DNA from: Branchiostoma floridae | Lineage: Eukaryota; Chordata; Leptocardii; Amphioxiformes; Branchiostomatidae | Assembly: GCF_000003815.2 (NCBI RefSeq) | Contig: NC_049979.1 | Span: 17,404,437-17,468,436 of the forward strand | Length of the DNA: 64,000 nt | Direction: 5' to 3' | Part shown: positions 10,909 to 24,100 of the stretch, piece by piece | How the letters are laid out: the number at the start of each line of letters is the position of its first letter | Position numbering within the stretch: position 1 is the first letter of the stretch | Position numbers and translations under genes: made by a program | Notes under the pieces: model-generated | Databases searched by the model: none | Seen by the model: only the letters and a program-made list of their open reading frames with translations | Told to the model about the DNA's origin: nothing

Positions 10909-13823
10909 TCAGTCAAAGTTTACACAGATTTCATAGTTCGTCGAGTTTATCGTTGAAGTCAAGAGCATTTCAGTTGGATGTAACCTAAACGGGATAGTAG
11001 CCAATAATTTCGTAGAATCATTTTTATCTTGCAGGAAAATATACAGTACGGTCCTAAGACCAACTGCTTTCCTATAGACTCTGTCTGTATTATATATCTT
11101 CACAGTGTGATTCTGCCGTGCATGCGCTATACCCCTTAGTGTTAGCTGAGAACCTAAATCTACATGTACATGAAATAATGCATCCCAGAATAGTTAGTGT
11201 AGGCACTAGTACAGGGTAAATCATCTTAAGATTAATCTAGGTGAGGAAGTAAATCCATGTTATTCGATGATTAGTATTTCCATATATGTACGCAAATCCT
11301 ACTGATATGAGTGTGAGTAAAAAGAATTGTCAGTGGTTTTATAATAGGCTTATAAATTTTCATTGAATTAGTTGAAATCATGCACAAAGGTCAAGGCATA
11401 TATGCTGTTGAGACGGAAATATCTCAATTTGTTGATTTCAAAATAACCACACCTTTTAGTTTGTTAGACGATCCTTTATATCTGACCCACTCACGATTAA
11501 TGTAGAAAGCTGAAATTACACCTGTATAATACTAAATGTCCCTATAGGTTTAATGCTAATTTTCATCTTTGAACTCCTAACATTTTCTTTTTTACAGCTG
11601 CTAGAATGGAGTGAGTTGTAATATAAGAGCCATTTGGATTTATAGCCGAACTCATAGTTTGTTGATTTAAGGTATTTACAGACTACTTTCATTACGCAAA
11701 AGAAACAAAACTCGACACAGTTGAAAGTACAAGAAGTGTGCTAAATTCGATTCCTCTTAGGTTGTGGAAAAGTAGGCTATAGAAACATTTAATCAGCACG
11801 GCGTATATCATGGCTCCTGACGACCGCTCAGAATTCAACTCATACCTCACTCTGCTCCAGCAAGGAAAAAAAAAGACAACCTGATCGGATTTCAGAGTTG
11901 AAAATGAGCATGCGGCTTATAGATAAATGCAGCGTGATACATGTATATTTTCAGTCTCCTCAATAGCTAAACGTGCGTCAGGGATATTCTTAATTGCGCG
12001 TTGATTGAACCTCCGAATCCCTTGTACTGCTTTTTTTCCAAAGGTGTGGTCATCTTGAAATGAAGTCATTAACTCATAGAAGCCTGGAACACACATTGAG
12101 GTATTTCAATCTCATAAAGTTATTTGCTTTACCGTTATGCCAAATGTCAGCTCATTCGACGAAAAAGTACGCCTGTTATAAAATCGATAGCATTATTTTT
12201 TTACTCACCCTCGTACACACATTTCCATGATGTAAGCGAATACACATATTGAACTTAACGGATGCATCCATTAATCAAACGTTTCCATATTGGGTATATT
12301 TTCTTAATCAACGCAATCATCATATCACGTTTGTGATCATGACCTTATTCCGGAGCCTATGAATGTATTTTTCCATACTTCATGCATATTTTCAATTCAA
12401 TCCAAGCACGAATATTTGGGCATGTTTTTCCCATCATGACTCTCTTTGATGAAAGTGACTGGAAGGCGCGGATCAGAGTTAGATTGATTCTGCGAGACGT
12501 AACTTCGATGAAAATACGCATGGATAAGAAAAGGTAAACATACGCTATGAATACATTAAAAGAAAACATACACAAAGGGAAAATATGATACAGAAATGTA
12601 AAAATGCATCAACTGAAAGTTCAAGTCTGCATGTATCAGTCATATTTGTGTACATCAATACGACCACAAACATTTACATGTTTTGCATACACACATGAAA
12701 GTTACTGCCTAGCTATAGTAATGAAAACATGTGTAGTCAGTGTAGTTTTCTTTTGTTCATCGGCAGATCTTGGTTGTAACGGATTGTATACGTAAGTTCC
12801 TTGGTTGATGTCTGTTTTGACGTGTCGTGTCGAGTAGTTGTGAAGAGGGATGAGCGGTCGGGAGTTCCTGGTTCAGCGCCTGGCGCAAGAGCTGCACCCA
12901 GAGACGGGGACTGATGGAAAGTTCTACAGCCTCTTCGACCTACAGTGTCATCTGTAGAGAGGTTATCAATATCTGAGCATCTTGTCATCTCATACAAACA
13001 ACCTGACATGTTTGAAAATGTAAAGGAGTCTGATAACTGTCCCTTTTGTCTAGAACACAAACTATTTTACACATATTCGTAGTTGGCAAAATGTCAAGTC
13101 TTTTTGGGACAAATTGTTACCTGGTGGAATGCTATCACAAACTCCCAAGTATGCTTTAATAAAAGAGATGTCATATGTCAAACTTTCAGTTGTGCTGTTA
13201 TACTTATTGCCAAGTATTATATCTTTCGATACACGTAATTTAACAAAAACTCAGGTTGAATGATATACGCTCAAGACTAGAAAAATATTTCATGATGCAA
13301 GGAGATAACCACCGCTGTACTGTACTTCATGTTTCTGTTACTTATGTACAATGCACTTTGTTGAATAAGTGAAGAAAAAATCTTTTGTCATGTCAAAGGT
13401 ATAGCTTACGTACCATACTCAGTCTAGATGAATACAATTTGGGTACGGGTGAACCTGCAAATTATAAGCCATTTGACTAACTTAAGGCGGTTTGCGGTGC
13501 CGAATATAAGCTGTGTCTGTATCTACATCACATGGAAACGTCCTGCCTGATGTGCCTGTAGGCACCAGGGGCATTCAATCATAAGGCGTGTGTTTACATG
13601 ACGGAACTCGTTAACAACTTTAATTTGGCTCAAGTATTTACCTGTAGGAAACGTAGAAATGACACAGCTCCGGTTTTGTGAAAACAAAGTATACTAGTTT
13701 ATACCCCCATCAAAGTCCTTTCACATGGAAGCTTTCAGGACAGTGACAACACGGTGTATGTGTGCCGGGGTGAGGTTTGGACATTTGGTCAAGAATGTCC
13801 ACCATAGGAATAAATACTGTACA

Positions 13824-14054
13824 GTATTGCCATGCAGGGTACTTCAGACACAATTTTCGTGTCGACAACGCTCGATACTGCAGCACCGAAAATGACTAAT
13901 GTTGAGCGGTAGGGTAACCTGGGTACCATCCGATTACCACCGGGCCTGCTCTGAATTTTCCGGGCAGGCATGGTAGTAATCGGATGGTACCCAGGCTAGT
14001 AACAATCACAGTTGGCACGGAAATCGTGCTAAAAAGTACCCTGCATGGCAATAC
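13824..14054. mobile_element. Nested fold-back (MITE-like) element
   Basis: A perfect 20-bp outer inverted repeat (GTATTGCCATGCAGGGTACT at 13824-13843 against 14035-14054) encloses a perfect 19-bp inner inverted repeat (CCTGGGTACCATCCGATTA at 13918-13936 against 13977-13995). The centre carries a further imperfect GC-rich pairing. No transposase is encoded and I found no convincing target-site duplication, so the class is unknown. Confidence 0.75.
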
Positions 14055-15578
14055 CACGCAGTTGCACATGACGAGTGCCCTGAGTACAAATTCATTGTAG
14101 CACCAAATTAACTGATGTTGCTCAAATCTCACCCAATGTTGAGAACACCTCGACACCGTACTGTGATTCCTGTGTCCGGAATTTTTTGAGAGAAGGGATA
14201 AGAGACGCAAGTCCAATAAACTATGGGTAAGTGACCAGTCTGTGCCGTTACCTTGCTGAATTGCTTGCCTGTGGCGTGCCAGTCCTACTAGCTGGCCCCG
14301 ATCATCATCACCACTATCACCATGAAAACGGAGCCAAGCATTCCGAGCAGAGCCACCTCAAGAGTCTTCCTTGTCCCTTGGCCTGCGCTTTCGAATTCCG
14401 ACGCCATGTTTCTATCCCACGAATTATCCACAAGCCTGTCGGATGTTTGTTAGTCGTCTACTACCAACTCTCGTCTGTCGGACAACAAATGAACTATTAA
14501 CGGATTGGGTGTGCCCAAACTGGCCCGGTGACATTTCCCAGGCGCGTGCCACATATTACTCGGAGTCCCGTCCTGCAACAAGCGGTCAGGTGTGTCCGAG
14601 CCGAGGCATATACTTGTATATATATATTCTTCAATTCGTATTTTGTGACAATTTTTCAGCATCGTTTTCCATATGATGAGTCCTATAATAATACCACCGC
14701 TGCCACCAAATGTAGCGAGTGGCCAAGCTAGCTAAGTAACTGAGAGAAGAGGTCCGTACGCATTGGCTTACACTCCATTACTGACTGACCTCAAGGGTCG
14801 GTCGTCTTTATTGTCATTCCAAGGAAGCTAACATAAACCAGATGGGCCGGGACCCCCCCCCCCCCATATGTCCTGACACTTGCACATAATGAACTCATCG
14901 AAGCTGACTTCAGTTTTTTTTTTTTAACGCGGTTTGCCCGTTTATCCCAACCCTACAAGGCCTAGTGCACTTTCCCACGCTCCCTAACAGAGTATGATTA
15001 AACCTGATACAAGGCCTTCATGATTAAGTTGTTGCTTTCCGGCTGAGCAGTCAGGATAGTAGTCTCTTACGTAATGTGCACTCAGCGGGCATGAACATGT
15101 GTAAATGTGCCACCTTAATGTGGATTCACACGTGCGTACATGTATATCTTCAAGTCCGTATGAGGTCCGTATGGAAGTCTTAGCCTCTTCCAGGTTCCTC
15201 GGGTCGTTGGAAAAATAGTAGAAATTGGACAAAGATAGACACATGTATACCATGCCAAACGACTTAACTGGCCGAGGAGTGTGGTTTGTGACACAGCTAA
15301 CTAGTTTGGCATGTTGTCTGTCGATACGGCCTCGTGGCGCGTTGGTCAATATTCGATCAGTTTGTCGAAGTTCCATATCGATCCCTACAAGCATGTACGT
15401 TTATCATGGCACGGGCACCAGCTGACTAATAGAGACTCAGAACTGTACATGTCCTGTTGAGACCACGTCATCGGTACTTTACTGACCCCATACAATTACT
15501 GCATTTCGTAGCTAGTAAATTACTAACGATATAGAAAAACGAGAAAACGACTATTTTTAACAGAAAATTTGAAACATG

Positions 15579-15584
15579 TTTATT
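15579..15584 (-). promoter_or_regulatory. Polyadenylation signal AATAAA, deacetylase-like gene
   Basis: The canonical hexamer lies on the minus strand about 270 bases downstream of the stop codon at 15852. It is a plausible 3' end for that transcript. Position is the only support. Confidence 0.4.
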
Positions 15585-15851
15585 CAGATTCAATGTTTTC
15601 AAACATATGCAATAAGCATCCAGACCTACGGACGAAGGTGTCGCAGTAATGGTGCAAAAATGCACAAACTTTCCGGGGAAAATTTAATGTAGCTACACAG
15701 AGAGAGAAAGCATAGAGCTAGTTAGCCGATTTTGTAAAGTTACAGGATTAACAACACGTAGGACGTACAATCTGAACGAGCTATATTTGGTTACTCTATC
15801 CGGTCCTTCCCAACATCATGTCTCCCCGGTCTGGTCTGTTCCGTGGCCCCC

Positions 15852-18457
15852 TTAGTTCCCGTCCGGGTTCCCGTAGCCTGGGTAGTTAGGCGGGCAGGGT
15901 GTGGTGCAGGTGATCAGGGTGTCGTCTCCGTACCGGCAGGTGTTCACCTATGATGTGAGACAAGATGTTACATGTTATCTAACGACATCAAGACAATCGA
16001 TCAAAGCCCTCTCAAGTTGTGCTGTTCATCCTCAAACATACAAACTCTACCAAAAACATAACCTTTTTTGCGAATCATGAGACTTGACCGCAAACGTCAA
16101 TGCACCGTAGCGTGGGCGCCGAGACCTCAGACCTTGGAATGGATATGTTGATTTTTAAAACTTGACAGGAACATTGACGCCACGGCTCACCGCAGACTGG
16201 TCGCACACTGCAGGCGGTTCCCCATCACACTTCCACGGCTCGAACTCGTTCAGCTCGTCATTCTGTGTAGGGTTCCGGACCCACTCTATGGCCTGGCTGA
16301 TGGTCACCAGCCACACGTGGTCCATGTCCATGATGTCATTAAAGAACCTGAGGGAAAAAATTACTGCACTCAACACATACCACACTAGACATGCTAGACC
16401 GTTCATAAAGCAAGAAAAGGAAAGACTTACGTAATTTCACAGAACGAAGAAGTCAACTTCAGGTCAAATAATTGTACAGTACCTGCGCGTGGCCTCAAAG
16501 TTGGTGTCTGGAGATGTCTCGAACCAGGCTGCAGTGAGGGGTACGTGGAAGGGCGCCCTGTTGCTGTTGTAGTGCTGATCAAAGTTGGACTTCAGTAGGA
16601 GGTAGGCGGCTTCTTCAGATTCGGGTTTGGCGCAGGCGGCAAGCTCATTGCACGGGTTCCCGTTCTCGTCCTGCAGGTCGATGATGGGGACCTCCCAGAA
16701 GCCTGGGTACGAGGCTGTGGGGCAGGGTGGAATGGCGCACTCTTGGATGGTGTCGTAGTCCAGAGTGTATGGCCACATGGGCGGGCGCATGAACATGCGG
16801 GTTGGACGGGTCGTGTCGTAGGTCAGCTTCAGCGTCGCCGCCAGAACTTCGAACTCCGTGTCACCTCCATTCTGTGGACAGAGTAAGGGGCGGTTGTACT
16901 GGTGAATGGGTACTTAGATACTTTATTCACTCCATAAGCTATCAGCGAGTAGACCAAGAATGCACGTGACTCAAAGGACGTCTTTGCATTCGAACTAGAC
17001 CGTGACTGCGATTTGTTCTAGATATCTTCATCCATATTCATGACGCAGTCATCTACATTTTTGTATATGTCCTCTGACTTACAGAGGAGGATACAGATCT
17101 TATGTAGAGTGTTCCATCTCTGTAGGAAGGAATGTTTCATTCAAACCAACTAACCTGTAAATAAGGAGCACGGAAGCCCTTGACGTTCTCTGCCGGGATC
17201 TGTGCCCACTTGGCCAGGATCTCGCGCATCCCGCCCACCTCGTTCTCCCACTCCGTGGAGTTAGCCTCCGCCCACCAGGAGGACGGGCCGCGGCGGGTGA
17301 TGGAGTTATCGGCGATCTCGTGCCGCAAGGAGTGCATCGTCTGAACCTGGTGAGGCGGTGAAGATTTCGGAGAAAATATTACAGGGAGTGTGACAACGAG
17401 GAAATCAAAATGAAGTTCCGCTTGTTGGCAAATATTAGGTACTTGTTTATCTAATGTAAGATAATGTTTATTCAATTATTACGTCAGTGTTGTCCTGCCA
17501 CCAACTAGGCATGTGATTATGAGCAAAGGTGAAAATCGATGTTTCACCACTTAGACCGTTGTTGAATGTTATCCAAAGGTACATTCTGGAGCTTAACTCA
17601 TTTGTAGCAAAATAACGGGCTCGTCCGGGAGTCGAACCCAGGTCTCGCACCCTAAGCGAGAATCATGCCACTAGACCAACGAGCCGCCGATGGTGACCAC
17701 AGATACCTAGTTTCTTTTATAGAATGGCAACATGTGTTAGCTATTTAACCTTCCAGGCTTCCAGGCGCAGAGTGGAAGGTGTCAGCTGGCGCAAGGTGGT
17801 TGCACTTTTCATATAATCCGCTAAAAGGCGCTCACAATCCGCTAGCGGACGCACAACCAAGTTTATTTTACAGTGACGGATGCCTACTTCTTGCAAATCT
17901 TGATTATGTTTTCACCAAGAGTAAGGTCGTGATATCGACATCTTTAAAAAATTCTAATATAAAACTTGTGAACGCATTATTCTCATATCATCAGTTAGAT
18001 CAACCCTTTTTTATCGATATTTTTTTGTTGCATCTCCTGGTAACGTCGCGATTTTTCGCACTTTCTGTAACATTCAAGGATACCAACAGTTTTGTCATCG
18101 GACATAAAATGGTCGAGAGGATCTGAACACAGCCATATCATAATGAAATGTGCGTACCTCATAGTAGTTAGTGTAGGGGTGGGACACGAAGACGGTGAAG
18201 GTGGGAGGACAGCCGTTCGGGTTCGTCTTGTTGGGGTTGAAGAGCTTGGAGTAGTAGTCAAAGTCCAGGTCCTGTCGGATGGCGTCTGTGAGCGTGACCA
18301 GCACGATTTGCGGGACGTTAGCAGGATTCAGGTTACCTGGCACGATCGTCCCGCTACAGTGACAGTCGGGCAGCTGACACTCTGTCACCGTGCAGGGCGC
18401 GCACAGCCCGCCCGCCGCCAGAAGGAGCACGCAAGTAGCCGCACGCCAGACCTCCAT
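15852..18457 (-). CDS. Secreted chitin-deacetylase-like protein (polysaccharide deacetylase family)
   Basis: Five exons join in phase: 18158-18457, 17155-17346, 16483-16871, 16191-16347 and 15852-15947, giving 377 residues. Residues 1-20 form a signal peptide (MEVWRAATCVLLLAAGGLCA), so the product is secreted. It follows the animal CDA layout: a beta strand with TLTDA (55-59), H105-x3-H109 in MHSLRHE, the GFRAPYL motif (R159), the MWPYTLDY block, then AWF, WLVTISQAIEWVRNPT and a Cys-rich tail ending PCPPNYPGYGNPDG. CDAs remove acetyl groups from chitin. Here the usual DD of motif 1 reads TD, so the likely catalytic base is replaced while the metal-binding Asp58 and both motif-2 His remain. 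The late LHFH-type motif reads VPLT, losing the usual His. It may be a weak enzyme or a chitin-binding pseudoenzyme. Intron 1 holds a tRNA-like sequence. Confidence 0.85.
17617..17685 (-). tRNA. tRNA-Pro(AGG)-like gene, probably a pseudogene
   Basis: On the minus strand the acceptor stem GGCTCGT pairs with ACGAGCC. An A-box (TGGTCTAGTGGC), an anticodon stem CTCGC/GCGAG with loop TTAGGGT (anticodon AGG, proline) and a B-box (GGGTTCGACTCCC) follow, then a TTTT run after ATTATTTT-like flank. The variable loop has only about two bases instead of four or five, making the sequence 69 nt with its discriminator, and the T stem has one T-G pair. That defect argues for a tRNA pseudogene or a SINE head. 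It lies within intron 1 of the deacetylase-like gene, in the same orientation. Confidence 0.7.
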
Positions 18458-21168
18458 GCTTACTGTCAGGTAGTAATACTGACCTTACGGCCCTTGGTAT
18501 TACGAGACACGAGCGCGTGATTATTTGATCGTCCTCTGATGTTTATCCGACCAATGTCCGCTATATCATCGGTCAGATTACAGGCATGTCGATCGATTGG
18601 AACTTTCTAGTATTGTCATATGGAAATCTGACAAGTCCAAAATATTTCTGACGTTACGTGTTGATAGATTTTATTCTGTATTGTCTTGAATCTCTATGCC
18701 CATTGTCTTGTACTCTGATATCTAAGTTTTAGCAAAACGTTTTTACTTTTATTTGGGTGCGATTTCGTCATTCAGAAAAGCTATACCACATGACTATCAT
18801 ACTCCATTACAAAACAAGTTCTTATCTAAATATTGAATTAATATCCGATACCCCTGTCTGTGAACAAGATATGGTACTTACACCTAGATGAATGACATAA
18901 GGTTCACACGCCACACACGGACTAAACATGCCTGTGACTGCGTCTGAAGTCCACTCAGACAAACACTGACATCGACGCCTCACGTTGTGCATACTGAATC
19001 TATACACAGGTCACGATATCGTTACGACCCTAGAGTCATCCGCCCTGTTTATCGTAAGACAGTGTATCACATCATCCATGATTATTTTCGTTGGATGAAG
19101 AAAACAAAATTGCGAAAGTGGTCAAGCCTGTTAAAAATCCATGTATATATATATATATAGCTGTAGAGAAATACGAGACGACTAAGGTAGTTCTTGGGCA
19201 TCTTTATTCGGTCAGTCTTTGATAAGATGGCTGTTCATTGACACGTTTGTTTATTGACACGTTTGTTTCTTATGGCTGTCAAGTTCCGACATACAACGCA
19301 CAACAGAATTCCACGGGTTACACTGATAGTACAAATGGACAGAATGATCTCTGTGGCTGGTGCTGAAGAATAAAGGCTAGCTTTGAAATCTGTTATCGTT
19401 ATTCCGCGCAGAGCATAGACATATCACCGCAACAAACCCTCAAACGATCGTACGTACAATTTCAAGTAGTAGTACAATCATCAATATTTGTCAATATTCT
19501 AGTTTAGTATATTTGATACCAACAAAAATCTTGATCCATTCATCTCTTCGTCTGCTCTATATTGGTAGATTGCTTCGAAATCTGATTCGTCTTTCTGAGA
19601 CTTTCCAAGGTCATCAGTACTCACAGCACCGGACAAGACATATTACATTAGTTACTATTCGTTCTTTTCAGCATTTGGTTTAACGCTACATTGAACGTTG
19701 TCTTGTTTGCACCATAAATCATTTGATTCTCAAGCATGATCATCAATCATGCTACTTTCAATATTTTTGTATATCTTTAACAACAATTACCATTCCCATG
19801 TTACATTTACAACAAACAGAATCTAAAGTTGGCTATAAAGTGTACCCCTACAAATCCATAAAAACGTTACATTTGTTCCTTACTGAAAAGTTGATGACAC
19901 CAACCTTAGCTTAGATATGCAATGTACATGCGATTCATACACTGCCATATGCTACTTAAATATAAGAACATCAGCATAACGTTATACTGATAAAGAAACT
20001 ATTCCTGAATATCATGACCATGCCACTAATGTTTCCTGTGTAATCCAGACGAACTACTAATACAGATAACGGCACGAAATAGCTTCAAATCACCGACCAA
20101 CAACACACTACTGGATATTTACTCCCATGGTCTGTTTGATAATGACGCAGCCTGTGGACAAGATAGTTTGTATGCTTGTGCTACCGTGGAAAGGATGGCG
20201 CTTCTGTTTGCTTCAATTCTATTCACATTCGCTAGGGAGTGGGGCAAAGCGTGCGCGGAACACAGCAACAATCTAGCCAATGCGGTTCGTACAGTATTTC
20301 AGAATAAATTCATACCATACAAGCTATAGTAAGTACGAAAATATAACAATTATAAAAACATCCTCAGTAAAACAGTAATCATAACTATAACTTCGTTTTA
20401 AGAAACAAAATGAAATAAATGCCTCTAACAAACGGCAGTGACTAGTGACGTGACGGTGATGAAGTCGAACGTTGGTCGCGGATTTGTTTTACTGAAGCTC
20501 GAGGTCGTTTCGGTTGTCGTGAGGTCATTACCTGTGTTGGGGAAATAAACAAACTGTAAACATGCATGTGCAGAGAGAGTTACAACGCGATATATGACGT
20601 TACCTGAGATCCGTCCAGATGTCGTTAATCTGCCGAAATTTTCTTTCAATCTACCCTGGGGGCCAGTCGGACCGGGCAGCTAGGACAGTTTATTTGGTGG
20701 CCAAGACAGTCAGGCCCGCCCGATTTGGATCCTATAAGGACCGGGGAGTTTAAGCCCTATGAGGTCCACCTGCCCTTATCCCAAGGGTAGCGATAACTCC
20801 TTCAGGCTTAAAATCCCCGGAGCGCTTATGTGATCGGATCAGCGAACTGACTGCCTTGGCTCCCCGAACAAAACTCGCTAGCTACCCGGTCCTGGCTGGC
20901 TCCCAGGGCACTTTCAATCATTCATTCATCTATCCATCAGACAGCCTACCATTCGGACAACAATTTGCAAGTGAAATATGAATATTTCTATAGAACTTAT
21001 TCATTTTCATATTCATATTCACTTAAAAGTGAATAAAATAGGGAAATAGGCTTTGTATACGTACAACCTTATACAGTTCATTTCTCTCTTCGCTATACAA
21101 TCTATATTACATTACATTACAAAATGACATTAGAATGATACATGATAACCTAGTCTATTTTTCACCTT
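18458..21168. other. Intergenic: deacetylase-like gene to CRIP gene A
   Basis: I see no coding exon in this 2.7-kb stretch. It holds a short TA-dinucleotide run near 19142-19160, the 9-bp-TSD MITE at 20652-20910, and presumably the promoter of the deacetylase-like gene and the 3' UTR of CRIP gene A. I looked here for a fourth CRIP exon (GVNxGGxGSY type) on the minus strand and did not find one. Confidence 0.5.
20652..20910. mobile_element. MITE with 9-bp target-site duplication
   Basis: The element is flanked by the exact 9-bp direct repeat CTTTCAATC (20643-20651 and 20911-20919). It starts TACCCTGGGGGCCAG and its other end, reverse-complemented, starts TGCCCTGGGAGCCAG. Imperfect inverted pairing continues for about 60 bp. 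No ORF is present. A 9-bp duplication is typical of Mutator-like (MULE) elements. Confidence 0.85.
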
Positions 21169-24100
21169 CTAAATCTTCCCTTGAGGCCCAAACAGATCTC
21201 GGTAGCATGGCTTCTCACAGTATGGCTTTCCGTCATGCTTAAGGGACAGAAGAAAGGGATAGATTAAAAGGATGTATTGTCTGCAAAGAGAGTTTATGGC
21301 GTACATATAATATCATACTGGAATTTGACATAATTGATAACGCTTTCAAAAATTTCTACGTGGAATCCACTCCAAATCATCTAATGACGGCGTGCGAGGA
21401 GAATTAGGAACTTTTCCTATTATGATATCTGCTAAAATTCAGCTCATTAAATACTGGTACCGTTTGGTAAACTTACCTGAGGACTCTCTGCTTCGCGATG
21501 CATACAATACTGTATTTACTGGTGATCATGACTGGATTAATCATGTTAAAGACATTCTCAATTACCATGGCTTTGGACATATATGGGTGAAACCTGAGTC
21601 GTATAAACTAGATTACATTGCCGACCAACTTCGCTACCGTCTACAAGATACATTTATACAGGAGTGGTTTAGTCGCATAAAAAGCAATTCAAAACTGTCT
21701 TTTCTTAACAAATCGAAAAAGTGTTATGAACAAGAGACATACCTTTATGATATATATAACTTTGAAATTCGTAAAGCGATAACCCAGTTAAGAATCAGCA
21801 GTCATAAATTGAACATAGAAACAGGCAGGTATCATAATGTAGCGCCTGACCAAAGGTTTTGCCCATTCTGTCCAAAGCAAATTGAAGATGAATTTCACTT
21901 TGTCATGATGTGCAGTAGGTACAATGTTTCACGTAATGAGTTATTCACATTCCTCGAATCAAATACAACAGATTTTAAGAGACTCAATGATACAGACAGA
22001 TTTAATTATATATTCAGATGTAATAACTCCCACAATGCTAAAATAGGCAAATATATTAAAGACTGCTTTGTCATAAGAAAAAATGCCGAAACTCATAATT
22101 AGCCCCACTCGATTGTAATACAATATCAATGACTTAGGCTAGCTCTCATTGTTCTAGAAATTAGGATGCCAATTATTTCATTCTATATTCGAATATTCAT
22201 AATCTGCATATGTACTGCATAAGTTTGATACTTGTTTTAGTAATAAGGATGATAAGTTTGTTTCTTCTTTTTTTGCCATACATTGCACCGTGTACGATCG
22301 TTGCGCAATAAAGTTCTTCTATAATGTTGCATTGAATCATGATTCTATAAAACTGTAAGGCTCTCAAATCTGACTTTAATACACAGTGATTTGTGTGACT
22401 TCAGGACTTCATGCAATGATAATATTTATGGAAATCGTGGTAAAAGAAATTTTGAACATCTTATTCTATGTCTATGTATCGCGCATTACAGATTGACAAG
22501 AACAAATCTGAGAGTGGCTACTGTGCTAGGAGGCGTGATGAAGGTACAGACTGGACAGAGCCTAGAGGCGCCATGATAATTCCATGTCTAAAGCAATTCA
22601 TTAGTCTTCAATCTCCATGTAGTGCGAGGTACTCTCCCAATCTTTTTCGCTAAATCCCCTATACGCTTCATTTTCTGGCGAGCCCTTGTTACCTCCCTAC
22701 CTTGTTACTAATTATTGTAACAGATTTCAGACGTAGTCCCGTCAAAGTAACATGTAACCGTTACGTACTGTGCTCACGCAGTGTGGATAACATGGAAGAT
22801 AAAATAGGCTGGTTAATGTTCAATGCAAAGGCGCCCTTGCTCTTACAATGCAGGTCAGCAACACTATACCTCCCAATGTGCAGACGCGCGCTCTGGCGAT
22901 ATGACTAAAAAGTACACATCACCACGATAAACCAGTGATGTCTGCTTGATGTTGATTTGATTTTATGGATGGCATCCACGCGAGCATTAATTTTAGGCCG
23001 TTTAAAAAAGTTTTCAGTCATGCTGAAAAGCATACAAAGCAGCTGCTGCAAAATGAACAAATATATATGTCGTAGGCTAAAAAATATATATATTGGAAAC
23101 ATTTACTAATGCCATATAAAAAAAACGTCAATTCCTAGGTCGAAGAAGATATGAAAAAAATATGATCTCTATTGGTCGGTGACCCATGCTTTGTGTGTTT
23201 GTTCATTTATGAAAAAGTCCTAAACGCTAAGATTTGATAATTAAGAGATTTTTGGCCAAACTTTTTATTCGCACGCTCGCATCATCGATATAATCAAATT
23301 AAAGTGGCCTACTGTCAACTGAGTGTGAAACATATCATAAGTAATGTCACAACTGATTGAATGGGTCTTATCAACTGTAGCTGATCTATGACTGGTATAT
23401 CTAATTTTTCGAGTCTTGTATACCTAGATGATCAGTGCAGATATATCCAAAAACAGTTTGATATTGTTGTATTTCAGGCTGTGTATTTCAAGTATTATCT
23501 TCCTATTGCAGCCATACTCACCTCCGCATGTCTGCCCTGCTGTAGTACTTTATTACAATTCTCACACCGCAGGCAGGCCCGGTGCCAGTCCTTCCCCAGG
23601 GAATGGAACCGCTCCGCTGAAAATACATGTATGGGACAACTTCAACGGGGAGGATTGGCAGTCAATACGGCATATGAACGAGATGGCGTGCCAGTGTGTG
23701 GAGAAATGCATCAGATTCCTAATGAATTCCTATCGCCTTACATCATCGATTTTCATCCTTGGAATCCATGAAATAATAAAGTTTGGTTCCGTTTAACCTA
23801 GCCCCACCCTCGTGTTTGGAGGACTGTGAACATGGTAGCTTCCAATATCAGCTGCAGCCTCCTTCATTGCCTCCTGTCCTTGCCTTTTATGTGTTTATGT
23901 AGCCCCCATTGTAAAGCTTCTGTTATGACGTAGTTTTGCGGTACCTTTGAAATATGACAACATCAAAACGCTTTTAATTCCACTGACAATAGTCCTCGAT
24001 CCTCCCTGGTGATCATTTCAGTTCCCCGTCCACAATTTGCCTTGAATCTTTGACATCAATCAAACGGAATTTGATTCTGATGGCCAAAATCACATCTTTA

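Larger units (their letters stand above)
9951..15851. other. Non-coding stretch between B-box/SPRY and deacetylase-like genes
   Basis: This 5.9-kb stretch begins with the probable promoter and 5' UTR of the B-box/SPRY gene and ends with the 3' UTR of the deacetylase-like gene. Inside it I can support only the 33-bp tandem duplication at 10843, the fold-back element at 13824-14054, a run of C near 14852 and the polyadenylation signal at 15579. The longer frames (12737-13060, 14984-15394) have no recognisable motif. Confidence 0.5.

Noticed and set aside
14984-15394. 136-residue minus-strand open frame
   Set aside because: No motif, signal peptide or family resemblance, and a comparable frame runs on the opposite strand.
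19142-19160. TA dinucleotide run
   Set aside because: An ordinary short microsatellite.
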